In this document: piece by piece, positions 12,181 to 24,649 of the stretch
Layout of the letters: each line of letters starts with the position of its first letter
Position numbering within the stretch: the first letter of the stretch is position 1
DNA from: Dysidea avara
Lineage: Eukaryota > Porifera > Demospongiae > Dictyoceratida > Dysideidae
Assembly (NCBI RefSeq): GCF_963678975.1
Contig: NC_089274.1
Coordinates: 19,927,133 to 19,991,132 of the forward strand
Length of the DNA stretch: 64,000 nt
Direction of reading: 5' to 3'
Notes under the pieces: generated by a model
Database searches by the model: none
The model's input: only the letters and a program-made list of their open reading frames with translations
What the model was told of the DNA's origin: nothing
Position numbers and translations under genes: made by a program

Positions 12181-15100
12181 CATGGTTTGATGAACTAAAA
12201 TATGTTGACAAATTCAACTGGTTCATCAAATGCGCAAACAATTTCTCAAGTCAAAATTTCCTGTTGTACAATATGATGACCAAGCCAAACAATAAAAACA
12301 TCATTAGATTATCCACCCACTATACACCTATCCAGAGATGAGTGTTACAGTTGAAACTGATTTGCATCTCCACTATCAATATTCAGTGCTCAGCTAGCAC
12401 TGATGTACCACACAGGTTGCTAGTATAAACACAGTTTACCTACAAATGGTGATCCCACTTGATAGTTGAGGCATTCAGGCTGCCAAGGTGTATCTGGACA
12501 TATTCATAACTTGGTGGCATTATACCAAGAACTTCCATTTCAATTGGTTCAAGTATTTCGGTACAATAAATTGTCAACAAGACTAGTTCACACATTGCAA
12601 CTTGAAAATAAAGACATTGTTGGCTACAAATACCAGACTACACTTCACCAGGTGCTATAGACAGACATCTTTTAGGATATTATGTTATTCATATTTACCT
12701 GAAATCAGTACTGGCTTCATGACAAGTGCATGTGATTTCAAAAGTATGCAGAAAGTGTATCAAGTTTCAAAGGTTAATCTTTGCTAGCAATGTATCATTA
12801 AGAGAACAGCATGCACACTTCCTATATAACCTCACCTTGACAATTATACCTGATAAGGCTGAGCTACATTTGAAGCTTATATTAATGTTGTCACTGTAAG
12901 TGGTCTTATTAATGAGGCCAACACCAACTGAGATTTCACTGTATTGTTGTCAATCTTGTTGAGAAAATGTCATAATATGTATGCAGACATTATTACATGT
13001 AATGGTGTTCTGTAGTTCTACAACACACACAATAGTAGTCTTGCACACTGTAGTGCTACATTGAACCTCACCGTACATGAATATTTCATTACAGTACTAA
13101 GTGTCTTAAGAGACTTGGTGGTGCAGTGGTTACTTCTTGAGATGAAAAAAATTGGAGGGATTTATTTGGTGGATTCGTATGACACTCAGCAGCTTTGATC
13201 ACACACAAACACACACACACACACACACTGCATGGGATAGGAAACTAGAAAACTTCTCTACCACAAAACCACTGAAATTGTTGGGAATCATATAGTGTTC
13301 CATACTGAAAGGTTACAGTTCATGTATTACGTCAAATGAGGTATAATCCATCATGAATAAGATATTATTTCTCAACTTCCTGATTAGGGTCAGTAATTGC
13401 ATAAGTTTCTTCCTGAGATAGAATGAATGGGCACAACTAGCAATGATGTATTGCTTCCATCCTTATACAAGCAATGGGTGAATTGATAATTTCTGTGCAT
13501 ATATTAGAAAAATACATAAAAATTCAATATACGACATTCAGCAGATTTGACCACTCTATGGGACACAGCAAAACTATAGTATTCCTTAACCGTTTTACTG
13601 TGTTTAACAACTAGCTCCATCACAATTCACAACTAGCCAAAAGTCACTTACAACTAGCCCCCTTTTAACCCCTGATCCATTCTAAATTACTATATATTAA
13701 ATTTCCAGTCCAGTGGACGAAACTATGTCAAAGGATATAACAGGTGATGAACAAAGAAAGTAATATTTCTTAACTTCCTGATAGGATTATAGTTGACTGA
13801 CCTTGCAAATTCCTTCCAACTAGTGGTTGAGTGGGCACAACCATATTATTTCCCTTGTGCTTGGCAGACAGAGTTTATGGCTCTAAATAAGGAATCTACA
13901 TCATGTTGATGGCTGGTGAGATCATGGACTTGAAAAGATGACAAGAATAAATGAATGTTGTTTGAGGAGAGGAAGTGGTGAATAAGGGATAATCACCGAT
14001 TTCATGAAGCACATCAGAGTAATATTGTGTGAAGTATCTATGGTTGATGCTCCTAATGATACAGATGTAGCTATTGTTCGACGGTATCACAACAAAAGCA
14101 AGAGAGTATACAGATGATACCAGTATCAACTCTATATTTGATCATCCATTTACAGACAATTATATTGAATTTCATATATGCATGTAGTACAAAATAACAC
14201 ATGTATACAATATCTTACAAATTAAAATAACTATAGCTACATGGATGATTCTAATAACTTTTTATTGGATGGGTACAATAATACAAGTTGAAGCAATACT
14301 TAATTGTACATATATAGCTACATGCTGACATGGCTTTTCTGTCTATTTAAACATACTACCCCACAATAAAATGCTTAATCACACTGTTGTATGAGCTTGA
14401 TAATGTGCTACTTGCAACTTTACGGGATTACAAAGTGAAATCTGAAACATTACAACTCATGACCTACCTAGTCAACAAGATATAGCCTATATATATACTG
14501 AGAGTGTAACAATAGTTTTCTGCATAAATAGCAAAATATCAGACAGTCCACACACATGTGGACTGTATACAAACAGGCATATAGTGTATACACTCCAAAT
14601 GAGAGGATAAAAATAAAATAAACTGATCAGTCATTCATTACAGATTGACCTTCAGAGTATCAGTTATCAAGTGATATAATAGGAACTACCTAAATTTAAC
14701 ACATCATTTAAAACAAGTTTAATTGGCCATGCACTTCATGGAAATGACCAAGATTTTCATACTAAACCTATCAATCTTGTACTTCTCAGAACAGTAATTG
14801 AAAGTGATGGTCTATACAGTCTACTGGCACTTTTGGGCTTGATTATACTATGGACATTATTGGACATGCTTTCAAATTGATGGTTTGATGACCTCTTAGA
14901 AACTTATCAGTTATCACATTTACACGCATATGATCAAAATTAATGACTGTTATGGCTAGATAGCTAGTACTGCCAGGTGATGGGCTACTGGAACTGTTTA
15001 CTACTAATGGTATTGATGATGGTAGTGGTGTGTATGGGTAATGTGTTTGGTCCGGGGCAGTGAAGTGTGATGTTGAGCTTGTAGTGTGGTTAGTAGTTTA

Positions 15101-16920
15101 ATGCGTGACTTCTGTATTGTGATCAGTGTTATTTCTTATGTCATATAATATTACACGGTAACTATAATATGTACGTGTTGAGCTGGATCCTTAAAAAACA
15201 TTAATAATTCACAGATGCAATTACACATGATCTTGAAATTTGGCTCATTTGTAGAACCGATTGACCCGCTAAAAATGTTTTGAAATCTTTTTGTTCAAAT
15301 GTCTGACATAATATTTACGGTCAATAAAACTTTTCACCATACATTTCCTATATAGGAAAGCCATAAAGTGTAATGTACATTACAGTCCTTTCCCAAACTT
15401 GTAATGGAGCCAAACCGCATGTGTCTGTTGTTGACACCTTTGCTGTCACCACTAATCATCTGGTTGGCTGAAATGTTTACTCTCCTGAGAAAAAATCCAC
15501 TTTTAATTTTTAGCTGTTTTTCAGGATCCAGCTTAACTATAGTCTATAGAACTGCAGCCAAAGAAGAATACTGTGACAACAGCTCAAATGTTTATTGATG
15601 TCTTGAAAAGTAAAAAATGATTACCTCTCTTGTGCTGGTAAAAGAAGTCTAGCTTCACAGGTACTTACACAAAATCATCTGTTGTACAACTGATGGCTGG
15701 GTCACTGGTGATGTTACTGATGTGTGCTCAATTTATTTAATTAAGTAGTTTTAGATCAGGTGTATATCATTGTCTACATTAAAGCTCATATACATAGTCC
15801 CTCACTAGAGTCTATAGTGACTTAGTCTTTTTCATCGTTCCAATAACAGTCTCAATCAGTGATCAACGACCTTATAGTTAAACTATCAGAATACTTTGAT
15901 ATTGATAAGCGTGTCGGTTACATTTGTTGATCATGGTGACCCTTTGGTACATGCTCCACTGCTTCAGACTAGCTAGCTACATATCAGTCTGTTTAGGCCA
16001 GCTGAATATGCTTTAGCAATGCATACAGAATGGTGAGCTTATAGGATGTACATGCATGTACGTAGTTTCTTTGCACTCGGCATATATTTATAAATATATA
16101 CTTATAAATATATACTGTATACAACAAAATTTCGACATGTATACTGATCAGTAAGATTACTCAATTACTTGGAATGATTTCCCAATATAATGGTGCACTG
16201 AAATGTGTCAAGAACAAAGGAGCCTTGATAAAAAAACTATAAAAAATCATTATTTTCACTGGTCCATCAGGGCTAAAGATGTCACTCAAACATTTGTGCA
16301 TGCATGGTTGTGTAACCCCATTTTCCATTTCATTGTGGTGACCATGTGTTATATCTAGGCAGTCTATAGTACTTTATAAAACTATTAATTTGTATGATAG
16401 AGGCAACTTGCAATGAACAGCATATCATTTTTGTATATAGCAGAGAGTGTATTTAGCTATATACATGTTACTTGAAGTACAAATATATGTATACTCAATT
16501 AATGTTTTCAAGAAATCTGGCTCAATATCTATTTCAATGGTTTATAACATATCCCTATCTTATTCAATGAAACTATCACACTTGCTCTAGTGTTTCTCAT
16601 TTCAATACACAATAACAGTGACATTGTTACTTACTATAATCAAAACTAGCAACTTCTCAGAGGTATATAGATGTGTGGAGGCAGGTTATATCTTATTCTG
16701 TTACATACTTTGTACCTGTTGTGCATGTGCTGACTGCAGGACTTTAGTTGTTTTTATCATCATGATGGATGGAGACAAAGGGGCAAGTAGAATTCTAGGA
16801 AAACGGGAACGGGACGGAAACAACCAACGGAAAATGCCTGATGAAGGTTATCATGTCCATATACGGGTTAGATTTTACAGCATGATGGCGGCTTCTTTGT
16901 AACATTGTTGGACGCTAATA
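12181..16920. other. Unannotated stretch
   Basis: No recognised gene. It contains a short (CA)n tract (13201-13229) and AT-rich palindromic words (16080-16130, repeated TATAAATATATACT). A segment near 16575-16640 resembles 43905-43960 and 34120-34170, suggesting old local duplication. Confidence 0.4.
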
Positions 16921-17013
16921 CAGGGGCGGATCCAGGGGAGGGGCTTTGGGGGCTGAAGCCCCCCCCCCCCCCCTTCATATTTAGGCTTTACTTGATCAAT
17001 ATGCTGAGTATTA
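16921..17013 (+). mobile_element. Partial hAT-like end
   Basis: It starts CAGGGGCGGATCCAG, followed by a GGGGCTTTGGGGGC / poly-C hairpin. No partner end is found before the complete MITE at 17014, so it is a truncated or nested copy. Confidence 0.55.
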
Positions 17014-17310
17014 CAATGGCGGATCCAGGATGGGGCATTTGGGGCAAATGCCCCCCTTCAAGAAATTGCATAGAAGATCGAGATACTCTAATAGAGCAGT
17101 CAATTACTCTAATAAAGCAGTCACAATGTTCATGAGGCAGTGTAGCTTACCTATGAAGCTATAAATAGGATTTTATTTTACATAACAGACGTGATATATT
17201 TGGCAAAGGATAACTAGCTATTATTGTTGTGACCTTTTTTTTTTTTTTTGGTCTTCAACTGTTTTTCAGCAAGGTGCCCCCCCTCTTTCCAAACTCTGGA
17301 TCCGCCCCTG
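17014..17310 (-). mobile_element. hAT-like MITE, copy 2 (inverted relative to 11864)
   Basis: CAATGGCGGATCCAG to CTGGATCCGCCCCTG. The interior is the reverse complement of 11864-12180, including the motif doublet at 17076-17123. The poly-A tract is shorter. Confidence 0.75.
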
Positions 17311-17519
17311 AGAGTGTCTTTGATCTTAAAGATCTGGAAAGCCGCTGTTGTGTCATGTAATCTTTGAAGAAAAAATTGAGTGTTTTGAATTGATGGTATA
17401 AAAATTTATTTATTTATTTATTAGGCAACTATGGTCGTGCATAGTAGATTTTGCTTGCAGCAGATGCAGAAGGTAAAATTAAACTGCCATCAGCAATGCT
17501 ATCTATCCACACTGTATCT

Positions 17520-17882
17520 ACACAGCCTGGTTATTGTTGCAAGTGAGTGACAAGCTATCAACAACTGATCACAAATACAGTGTGATCACTGAAATGTGCT
17601 GGGACATCAAATATGGATTGTGGACAGTAATCCATGAAGCTGCCCCTTAAACATCAAGTAAACCATTAATGCATGGATTTCAGTGGTACAGAGCTATTAT
17701 AACAACTATGCAGTTATCCCACTAAGAATACACCTACATACAGTAAGGAATGATGTCCATGTCAACACGAATTGCATTGTTATTGTTGTGAAGTCTGACA
17801 ATGAAGATTTTCAAGGCTGTTGTGTGTATGTGATGTAAGTGATTCAGTGTGACAACAATATGTCAACAAAGTAAGGAGTACT
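17520..17882 (+). pseudogene. Fragment of cysteine-rich spliced module, copy 1
   Basis: Homologous to the reverse complement of 53160-53540. An acceptor-like CTACACAG precedes a short block ending at a GTGAGTGAC donor (about 17525-17545). A second exon-like block (TATCCCACTAAGAATACAC) ends at a GTAAGG donor at 17743. The following block keeps the Gly-Cys-Cys-Val coding words but has lost the acceptor and the frame. It is probably a decayed paralogue. It lies about 5 kb upstream of ANK-1 on the same strand. Confidence 0.4.
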
Positions 17883-19029
17883 GTGTAACATTGTATGATT
17901 TTGTAGTTCAAAGACATTGGTCAGAGAGGCAGTATATGAAAGGTTCCTGATTCTCCTGATTGACAAAGTAACCGTTCCTGCAGTTTACTTTATTATAGCA
18001 TCACTACATGCTGACGTGGTACATGTGCATTCAAAAAGGATTGAATTCTTTCCAAATATAGTTCATCTGCAAATGCACAGAACTGAGAAATATCAAAATA
18101 ATAATATTTTATTTGTAAACTGTCCCTTATAATCACAGTTTACACCAGACAAACCTGTCAGTAGAAATACAACACTACAGAAGAATGAAGTGGACATGCC
18201 AAGTGCATGCATATAGTCTGCATGGGTACAAAGAATTTTGTCATCAAAATAACATCATGTATACAAAGAAGCATCCTCAATCTACACACCTCCAGAATTT
18301 TCAACTACCATACTTAGATTATTACAACGCATCGTTTGGTGTGTGTGCATGTTTGGGAATCAGTGTTGTTGTGATGCTGTGTCAGTGGGTGCTTTGTAAT
18401 GGTGACCATGACAGTCAGTGAGGCTGGACTTTTGTGTACATGATGGTGGCTTCACTTGGTAAACACCATTCTTGTGCCTGAGTTAACAAGTCTCCCTCAC
18501 CAAGAAACCTCAACTTATATCATCACAAAAGATATCACAAAAGCTTGACATGTAAAAATTAAATGTCAAGTGTAAATGCCTTGTTATCAATAAAAATTTC
18601 CCCAACTTCAGTATTGCTAACAAATTGATTATACTATTGCTACAACTACAACAGTATGTATCACACCAAAAAAAGTGTGCTTAAGTACATTCATTTAATT
18701 AATACTTTAAAGCCAAAACTAGTGGTTCAACAACACATGCTAAAATACGTAACACAAACACGCAACACTTTGTAAACATTGTTAATCTATTCACAACTTG
18801 AGTATAGCTTGTGTTTCATATATATCAACACACCAACATCAATAGTCTTACTAATGTTGTCTACTGACAACAGTTGGAAGTGCACACTGTGTCAAAATAA
18901 TAAGAAGCTGGCCAACCACTGATAAGATTCTTCTGTTGCTAATAAAAGCAAACATTACTGGAAAGAGTTCTCATGAAAACCGAATGAAAACAATTTTGAA
19001 AACCCTCTAAAAATGTTGAAAAATCCCTG
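17883..19029. other. Unannotated stretch
   Basis: No recognised gene. A Cys-coding run near 18355-18400 could belong to the cysteine-rich family, but nothing supports it strongly. Confidence 0.35.
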
Positions 19030-19220
19030 AAAAGTCAAAATTTCAATGGGTGGCCAAGAATTTTCATTACATTTTCACATACTAAATATATTAAGATCCA
19101 TTGAAACTTTACCAATGAATACTTCATGAAATTATTTTTCATAGAATTTTCATTGGTTATTTTCATGAATATCCAATGAAAATACCATTGGGGTCACCAA
19201 TGAAATTTTGACTTTTCATA
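19030..19220. repeat. Imperfect inverted repeat with CCAATGAAA words
   Basis: GAAAAGTCAAAATTTCAATGG (about 19030) is mirrored by CCAATGAAATTTTGACTTTTC (about 19197). Several ATTTTCATTGG / CCAATGAAAAT words lie between them. It is probably an old foldback MITE. Confidence 0.5.
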
Positions 19221-21153
19221 AGTTAATTTCATTGGATTTTCAGGGCCAAATTGTCCAATAGTGAAATACAACGTACTGTTGTGATAACATGTTGGCATTG
19301 TTGTTGTCTCACATTATTGTTGTCATATCAAGTACTATAGGACAGCTTAACTGTGATCATAAGAGAACTGTCACTCCATTTGATTTGAATTCTCAATTCA
19401 TTTGCACAGGAAGTACTCCATGTCTCTATCATTAGATAAGATGGTGTGTCATCCAGCACAGAATTCCTGCATGATACAGGAATTATGTTAATAATTTATA
19501 GTCTTGAAAATTTCATTCTATAAGTTAAATACTAGATAATTAAACTCAATAAAACTAATGGTTCTATTGCATATATTTTGTGAATTCTAGCACAAATGTA
19601 ATATAAAACCCATAATGAAATCACAGTTATGGATGATATCAGACAGCTAGCTATTACCAGTGCAAAGATGTGAATATCACAAAAGAGACATTCCTCCTCT
19701 TGCAGCGTTCAGGAAACCAGGTTAATGCATGCGTACAGTTACATCACTATACAATCATGTAGCAAAGTTGCTTATTATGGCAACAGACCAGTCAACATGT
19801 CAAAGAGTAATAAAGCCACAATTAATTCCCATACCACACATCAATGTCTGCATGCTTTCATCACCAAATATGCATGTATACTGTTGACTATATACATATA
19901 TAGGCTCTCTATAAATAGGCTCTATATCTACTAAACTATTAATTCAAAAATGAAGTACGGTTCCAGCAATAAAAAATAGTGAAGCAATGATGGTAGCTGC
20001 TATAGTTATGTGATAAAAACTCCTACTTTGGCATAGTTTTGTGGCATCTATTTACAAGCTCCTCTAAGAAAAGTGTAACTGTTGGTAAGGAAAATTAATG
20101 CCTTGGTATGATTTCCTTGCATGAAGAAGATGACCAGCATGATTAAAGATGAAATTGGCAAGGCACAGAGAGCAGAGACTTGTCGGACTCCAAAAGGCAC
20201 ACGATAGAAGTGAGTAGTTACTGTGGCATAAAATGGTGGCTGTACGATGCAGAATTTAGCCTCTAACTTTGTGAATGTGGTCAGTGAGACAGACAGGTGG
20301 GCAGGTAGACCAAAAATTGGATTTTGACAATTTTTAATATTTGGCTTTCTGTAAGGTTTTTCTATTTGTTAATGGTGGATTTGATGTTATGTGTACTACA
20401 AGACTCTTCCTTAAAGGTGCTTTTCATTACATATGATATTTCTATATGGTGGCTTTTAATGGAAGCATTTTGGTGGGGACCATTTACTTTATGGGAGAAC
20501 ACTAATAAACAGTACTGTTTTTAAAGTGTCATACCAAATCCAAGGCATTCATTAACCACCATGTAGGCACACACACAATTCAAGCGTACAACTTCTTATC
20601 AGTGATACCAGAGTATTTTGTCTCTGACAGACCACACACCAATGCAGTGAGCATATGCATTATAACACACTGGCAGCCTCTCATAATGACAGAAATATAT
20701 AATCATCTGCATTTTTCATCACTGCATAATGTGAGTTAGAGTGGATCATTGCTACAACTTGTGGGTGAGAGAAAGACGATGCATCCTGGGGCCACTGCTA
20801 CCTCACTGGTGTAACAGGTAGTACTATATTAACTCTACAGGTTTCTATTATACACAACACAGCAGAATGATACCCTCTGCTGTTATAAGCAACCGGTAAT
20901 TATAATATTTCCTAGCTCTGTAATATCGGGTGGACATGATGAAAAATGTAATCACATCTTGGTGTAGCTATAGGGCCTCCTGTAGTGTTGAATGGAGAAC
21001 ATGTGAATGATGGTATTTACACAGCTGGAAACACAACATAACCATGGTTCAGAAACTCCCAGCCAGTGGTGCTCACACATTGAATAGCCTTTAAAAGTGG
21101 ATGATGATGGGATAATTAGTGGGAGTCAGTGTATGTGATCACTACCATCATAC
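19221..21153. other. Unannotated stretch
   Basis: AT-rich, with no recognised protein family, RNA or complete transposon. Confidence 0.4.
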
Positions 21154-21207
21154 CTGTGACTCCAGATCTGGACAAGCATCAATCCCCAACAGTAAGCATC
21201 TTCTAGC
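21154..21207 (-). other. Candidate 54-bp exon, copy 1
   Basis: On the minus strand a T-rich tract ending in TTAG precedes a 54-bp open block. It ends GGAGTCACAG and is followed by GTATGA, a donor-like sequence. It encodes 18 residues with two cysteines, GIDACPDLESQ at the end. Blocks of the same length with the same borders lie at 34906-34959 (+) and 44520-44573 (-). Conservation of both splice-like borders and of the open frame argues for an exon. The parent gene is unknown. Confidence 0.45.
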
Positions 21208-21735
21208 CTAACAGGAACATAAATATATGACAAACAGCAGTGGTGGCTATATGTGTGGATTACTTTGATGTTCGTCTTGCATCACTTAAGCAAAAGTAGT
21301 GTTAGTATTGAACTGCAAAACAAAGTACAAGACTGAACACACTCCACACTACTATGACTGTTGTCAATAACACATTGGGTTCCGTATGCTACTGATAAAG
21401 TGAGCTAAGACACTATGCCGGTTACTGCTACATATAATGGTATGTGCTGCATGCGAATGCTAAGCTTCCTCAGTCAACTTTGACACTTTTACTGAAACAT
21501 CTTAGCTGGTCGTGACTTTGTTGCATGGTTTATATACATTAGCAAAGAATGTTCAAATGGCTGACAGTGCCACAATCACACTAATTATTATTGATGGCCT
21601 ATATGCAGTCTATTCTCTCCAAGATAATCATCATTAGATCAGCGTAATTCATTTGGTATCATCCTAAACAACAGTATCCTCTGCTTGGTGCACACCAGCA
21701 GGTTAAGGTTTAGGTTGTGCTATTCATGTACATGG

Positions 21736-22083
21736 CAGTGGTGGATACAGGGGGGTTGCAATGGTTTTAGCTGAAACCCCCTCTGAAATTAGCACATGCC
21801 CCTAATTTATTTATGATTCGTGGGGGTGATAAAATCACCAAGAGTTATACATAGTGTATAATATTAGGACTTTTTCTACTGGCCAAACTTTATACTTTTG
21901 CCTTTGAAATCATCATTACAGCAGGTAGTTACCTTTGTTTTTTTTGGTCTTCAACTTGAAGCTAGGATGAAGTTGCAATTTCAGAGTGGACTCCCCTTTT
22001 AAAAAGTCTGGATCCGCCCCTGACAGTTATTGAAAACTTCCTCAACCTGAAATCCCCTCTGAAAATTTCTAGATCCGCCACTA
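21736..22083. mobile_element. hAT-like MITE with near-perfect target duplication
   Basis: The left end is CAGTGGTGGATACAG and the right end GATCCGCCACTA. TACATGG flanks both sides (21729-21735 and 22082-22088). A second CTGGATCCGCCCCTG end lies inside at about 22008-22022, so it is probably a nested or fused pair of related elements. Confidence 0.65.
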
Positions 22084-22178
22084 CATGGCTACGTACAACA
22101 TCTAACAAATAACCTCCCAGTATAAGGGTATAGCTACAGATGTCTTATGGGTGCAGTAAACTGTTAACTATAGTATGA

Positions 22179-22210
22179 CCAAGAGTTCATAATATATTAT
22201 GAACTCTTGG
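22179..22210. repeat. Perfect 32-bp palindrome
   Basis: CCAAGAGTTCATAATA followed immediately by its exact reverse complement, with no spacer. TATGA(C) precedes it and TATGAC follows it as a direct repeat. Confidence 0.9.
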
Positions 22211-22613
22211 TATGACTTTACTGATATGAGAACATCAGCAAGTTATCTACCCCGCTGTATATATCCCATAGCTTAGCAGAACACTCAATAATAACTACAA
22301 ACTGGCTTTTACAGCTTTCATTATTCTAGCTGCAATAAAACTTTTTGCCGGATGGTAAGAGCTAAACCGCATACGTGGCTAGCTATAGCTATATTGAGTC
22401 ATGGACAGCATTCTCTCGCGGTTTAAATCATTGGATACTAACTATCTAGTCTATATAGTTGCAGTGCAGTGGTGAGGAGGACAGTGCTTGAATGGTCACC
22501 CCCACCTGACCGGATGCAGCAATCACGAGTTTAATCATGAATATATGGTGGCCGAGAAGGGCGAGAAGGGTCACCCGCCGACGGGACAAAATCCGTGATC
22601 GGACACTGGTTAC

Positions 22614-22675
22614 CGTTAGCCGATATCCGGTAGCCGGTAGCCGATATCCGTTAAGCCGATTACGGTTAGCTGGAG
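22614..22675. repeat. Short GC-rich direct repeats upstream of ANK-1
   Basis: Variants of GTTAGCCGATATCCG occur about four times in tandem, just before the ANK-1 promoter. CpG-rich against an AT-rich background. Confidence 0.7.
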
Positions 22676-22721
22676 CACGATATTATAATTATAGTATTAA
22701 TATTCCTTCGTAGAAAGCGGG

Positions 22722-22813
22722 TGACGTAGTTACACGAGAAATTACATACCGGGTAATCATATCCGGGACAGTTTTTCCGGTAATAGCTACTGCCCTTACT
22801 GTCTATTTAAAAG
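22722..22813 (+). promoter_or_regulatory. ANK-1 promoter elements
   Basis: TGACGTAG (22722), TTCCGGTA (22775-22782) and a TATA-like TATTTAAAAG (22804-22813), then GCGAGC. The same ordered set occurs before the other three ANK genes. The start codon is 52 bp after the TATA-like box. Confidence 0.5.
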
Positions 22814-22864
22814 AGCGAGCATTTGTCACCATCTATCATAACCTTTTCTTAAAGCAAAATAGCA

Positions 22865-23749
22865 ATGGAATCTGTATTTAAACGCAAGTGCAGCGGACTA
22901 CTCAGTGAAAAACTCAAAGCTTTAACCTCCGGCCTAACGAACGCCAAGGCTAAACGAAGGGTAACTTTCACAGTAAACGTCGTTTTGCAACAAGCCATCA
23001 CTGATGGAGACAAAGAAGAAATTAAGAAACTAATCACTAAACACGGCAACAGTGTCTTGGATCAGAAAGACCCGACTGGAATGCCGCTGTTACACCGTGC
23101 CATCTTTGAAGATCAATTTGAGTGTTTTGAGCTGATGGTAATTGAGGGTGCAGATTTGCTTGCAACGGACGAGAAAGGATGGAACGCGTTGCACGTGGCC
23201 GTCTCGTTTGAAGACATGGATGCAATTGAGCTGCTACTCCAGCACAAGCCAGAACTGATCAATACTCGCACCATGGACAGTTTGAGACCAATCAATGTTT
23301 GCGGGTCAAACTGTAAACTTTGTGCTTACCTTCTCCAAGTAGAGGTGACATATCTGAAAACAAGATCAGTCACACATTGGGATAGTGCCAACCGCAAACG
23401 AGAAGAACTAGAACTATTGAACATGGTAATGAGAGTGAATGAAGAAGACGAGAGGAGCACTAGACAAGTATGGCAAAGTGCCTTACTCCTGTCAGCAGTT
23501 AAGAATTACCTTGGACTGGCTTACTACATTTTGGAGAACCAGTTAGTAACAGTAGACTGTGAGGATTATGAACATTGGACGGCACTTCACTTAGCTGCTT
23601 TACATTCCAGCATGGACGTGTTGGTACTACTTATCCAATATGGTGCTAATGTGGAGAAGTTGACCAGTTGTTACAAGAGCCCAGTTGATCTGGCTGATGA
23701 TAAACTGACCGTAGAGATCCTGAGTCGAGGATCTGAACAAGCAGTGTAA
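22865..23749 (+). CDS. ANK-1: MYPT-like ankyrin protein, putative PP1 regulatory subunit
   Basis: A single open frame of 294 codons without introns. Residues 32-35 (RVTF) fit the protein phosphatase 1 docking motif RVxF. Ankyrin repeats follow at once: a degenerate first repeat (about 36-67), two good repeats (about 70-134, with the GWNALHVAV core), a weak one, a charged linker (about 175-200), then two more (about 203-267, WTALHLAALHSSMDVLVLL) and a half repeat. This order matches the N-terminal part of MYPT1-type subunits, where RVxF also sits just before the ankyrins near residue 35. No C-terminal extension, membrane segment or CaaX box is seen. It ends SRGSEQAV, three residues shorter than its paralogues. 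The start fits the paralogues. PP1 binding is inferred from the motif and fold only; an unrelated ankyrin scaffold is the alternative. Confidence 0.85.
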   Translation: MESVFKRKCSGLLSEKLKALTSGLTNAKAKRRVTFTVNVVLQQAITDGDKEEIKKLITKHGNSVLDQKDPTGMPLLHRAIFEDQFECFELMVIEGADLLATDEKGWNALHVAVSFEDMDAIELLLQHKPELINTRTMDSLRPINVCGSNCKLCAYLLQVEVTYLKTRSVTHWDSANRKREELELLNMVMRVNEEDERSTRQVWQSALLLSAVKNYLGLAYYILENQLVTVDCEDYEHWTALHLAALHSSMDVLVLLIQYGANVEKLTSCYKSPVDLADDKLTVEILSRGSEQAV

Positions 23750-23880
23750 TTTATATCTATAACTATGGGGTTGTTTTTTTTATTTCGTTGTAAAATTTTT
23801 AATCATTTTTAAAAATATTTATTTGTGTTTGTTGGATCTTGTGCTCTGAATTAGAAGTATCCATCAACCAAATCACAATT
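23750..23880 (+). other. ANK-1 3' flank, probable 3' UTR
   Basis: AT-rich. TTAATCATTTT, TTATTTGTGTTT and CATCAACCAAATCAC correspond in order to words downstream of ANK-2, ANK-3 and ANK-4, so the duplicated unit includes the 3' flank. No clear AATAAA is seen. Confidence 0.5.
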
Positions 23881-24089
23881 ATCAAGTCAACTGTATACGT
23901 AAGCTTCTTGCTTACTAGTGGTTTGCAGCTATGTACAGTTAATAGTTTACATTAGCATACCTAGGTATTCGTAGTACCATGCAGAGAATTTATAGAATAG
24001 CTATATAACAAGATACCTCAAATTATGCCACATGCAAATGATGGAGTGTCTGTTTGTTTTGTTGCAGGTGTTACACTATACCACTTAGT

Positions 24090-24270
24090 AGACATCGACG
24101 TGCATGGTATTCTCTTCCCTCAACCATCTATACATAATACAAGAGGGCACCAACTGAGATTTTTACCACCTCCCACTAGAATCAACTCCTACTACTACTC
24201 CACTTTCCTTTCAACAATTCAACTATGGAACAATCTTCTGGAATCTAATTTATATTTTATAGTATGCATT
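24090..24270 (+). pseudogene. LINE ORF2 C-terminal fragment
   Basis: The frame encodes NTRGHQLRFLPPPTRINSYY, followed by STIQLWNNLL. This resembles the tail of reverse-transcriptase ORFs of non-LTR retrotransposons, where TRGH...PxTRTxxYxxSFFxxTIxxWNxLP is common. No RT core precedes it. It is a short relic, not a gene. Confidence 0.5.
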
Positions 24271-24555
24271 TTTATACTCAATTTTGAGGTGTTGTACAGT
24301 AGAAAAAATATAATATTACACTTATAATTAGAGAACTATAATTAATTTTGTGGCTGCTGTTATTTGTTTGTGATTAGTTAAGCAAACCGTTAACTGACCA
24401 CAACCCAAACATGCATGCATACTTACAATTAAGTGGCACAACTCATGGATATTCTTTTAGAGTTTTGCAAGAAGGTGTAATGTATACTGTGTGTACAAGA
24501 TCAGGAGTATCACTAAGAGTATCATTGTTGACAAGGATGCTGCTAATATGCAAAT

Positions 24556-24646
24556 GTATATCAGGATATCAACCACTGTATATCAGGATATCAACCACTG
24601 TATATCAGGATATCAACCACTGTATATCAGGATATCAACCACTGTA
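24556..24646. repeat. 22-bp tandem repeat, four exact copies
   Basis: The unit GTATATCAGGATATCAACCA plus CT is repeated without change four times. Perfect identity indicates recent expansion or contraction. Confidence 0.95.
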
Positions 24647-24649
24647 CAG

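Noticed and set aside
11856..12188. 8-bp target duplication around the first GGATCCAG MITE
   Set aside because: Flanks share only CATGG at shifted positions, so no clean duplication can be claimed.
16618..16902. 94-codon frame on the plus strand
   Set aside because: No recognisable domain, no paralogue and no conserved borders; chance frame cannot be excluded.
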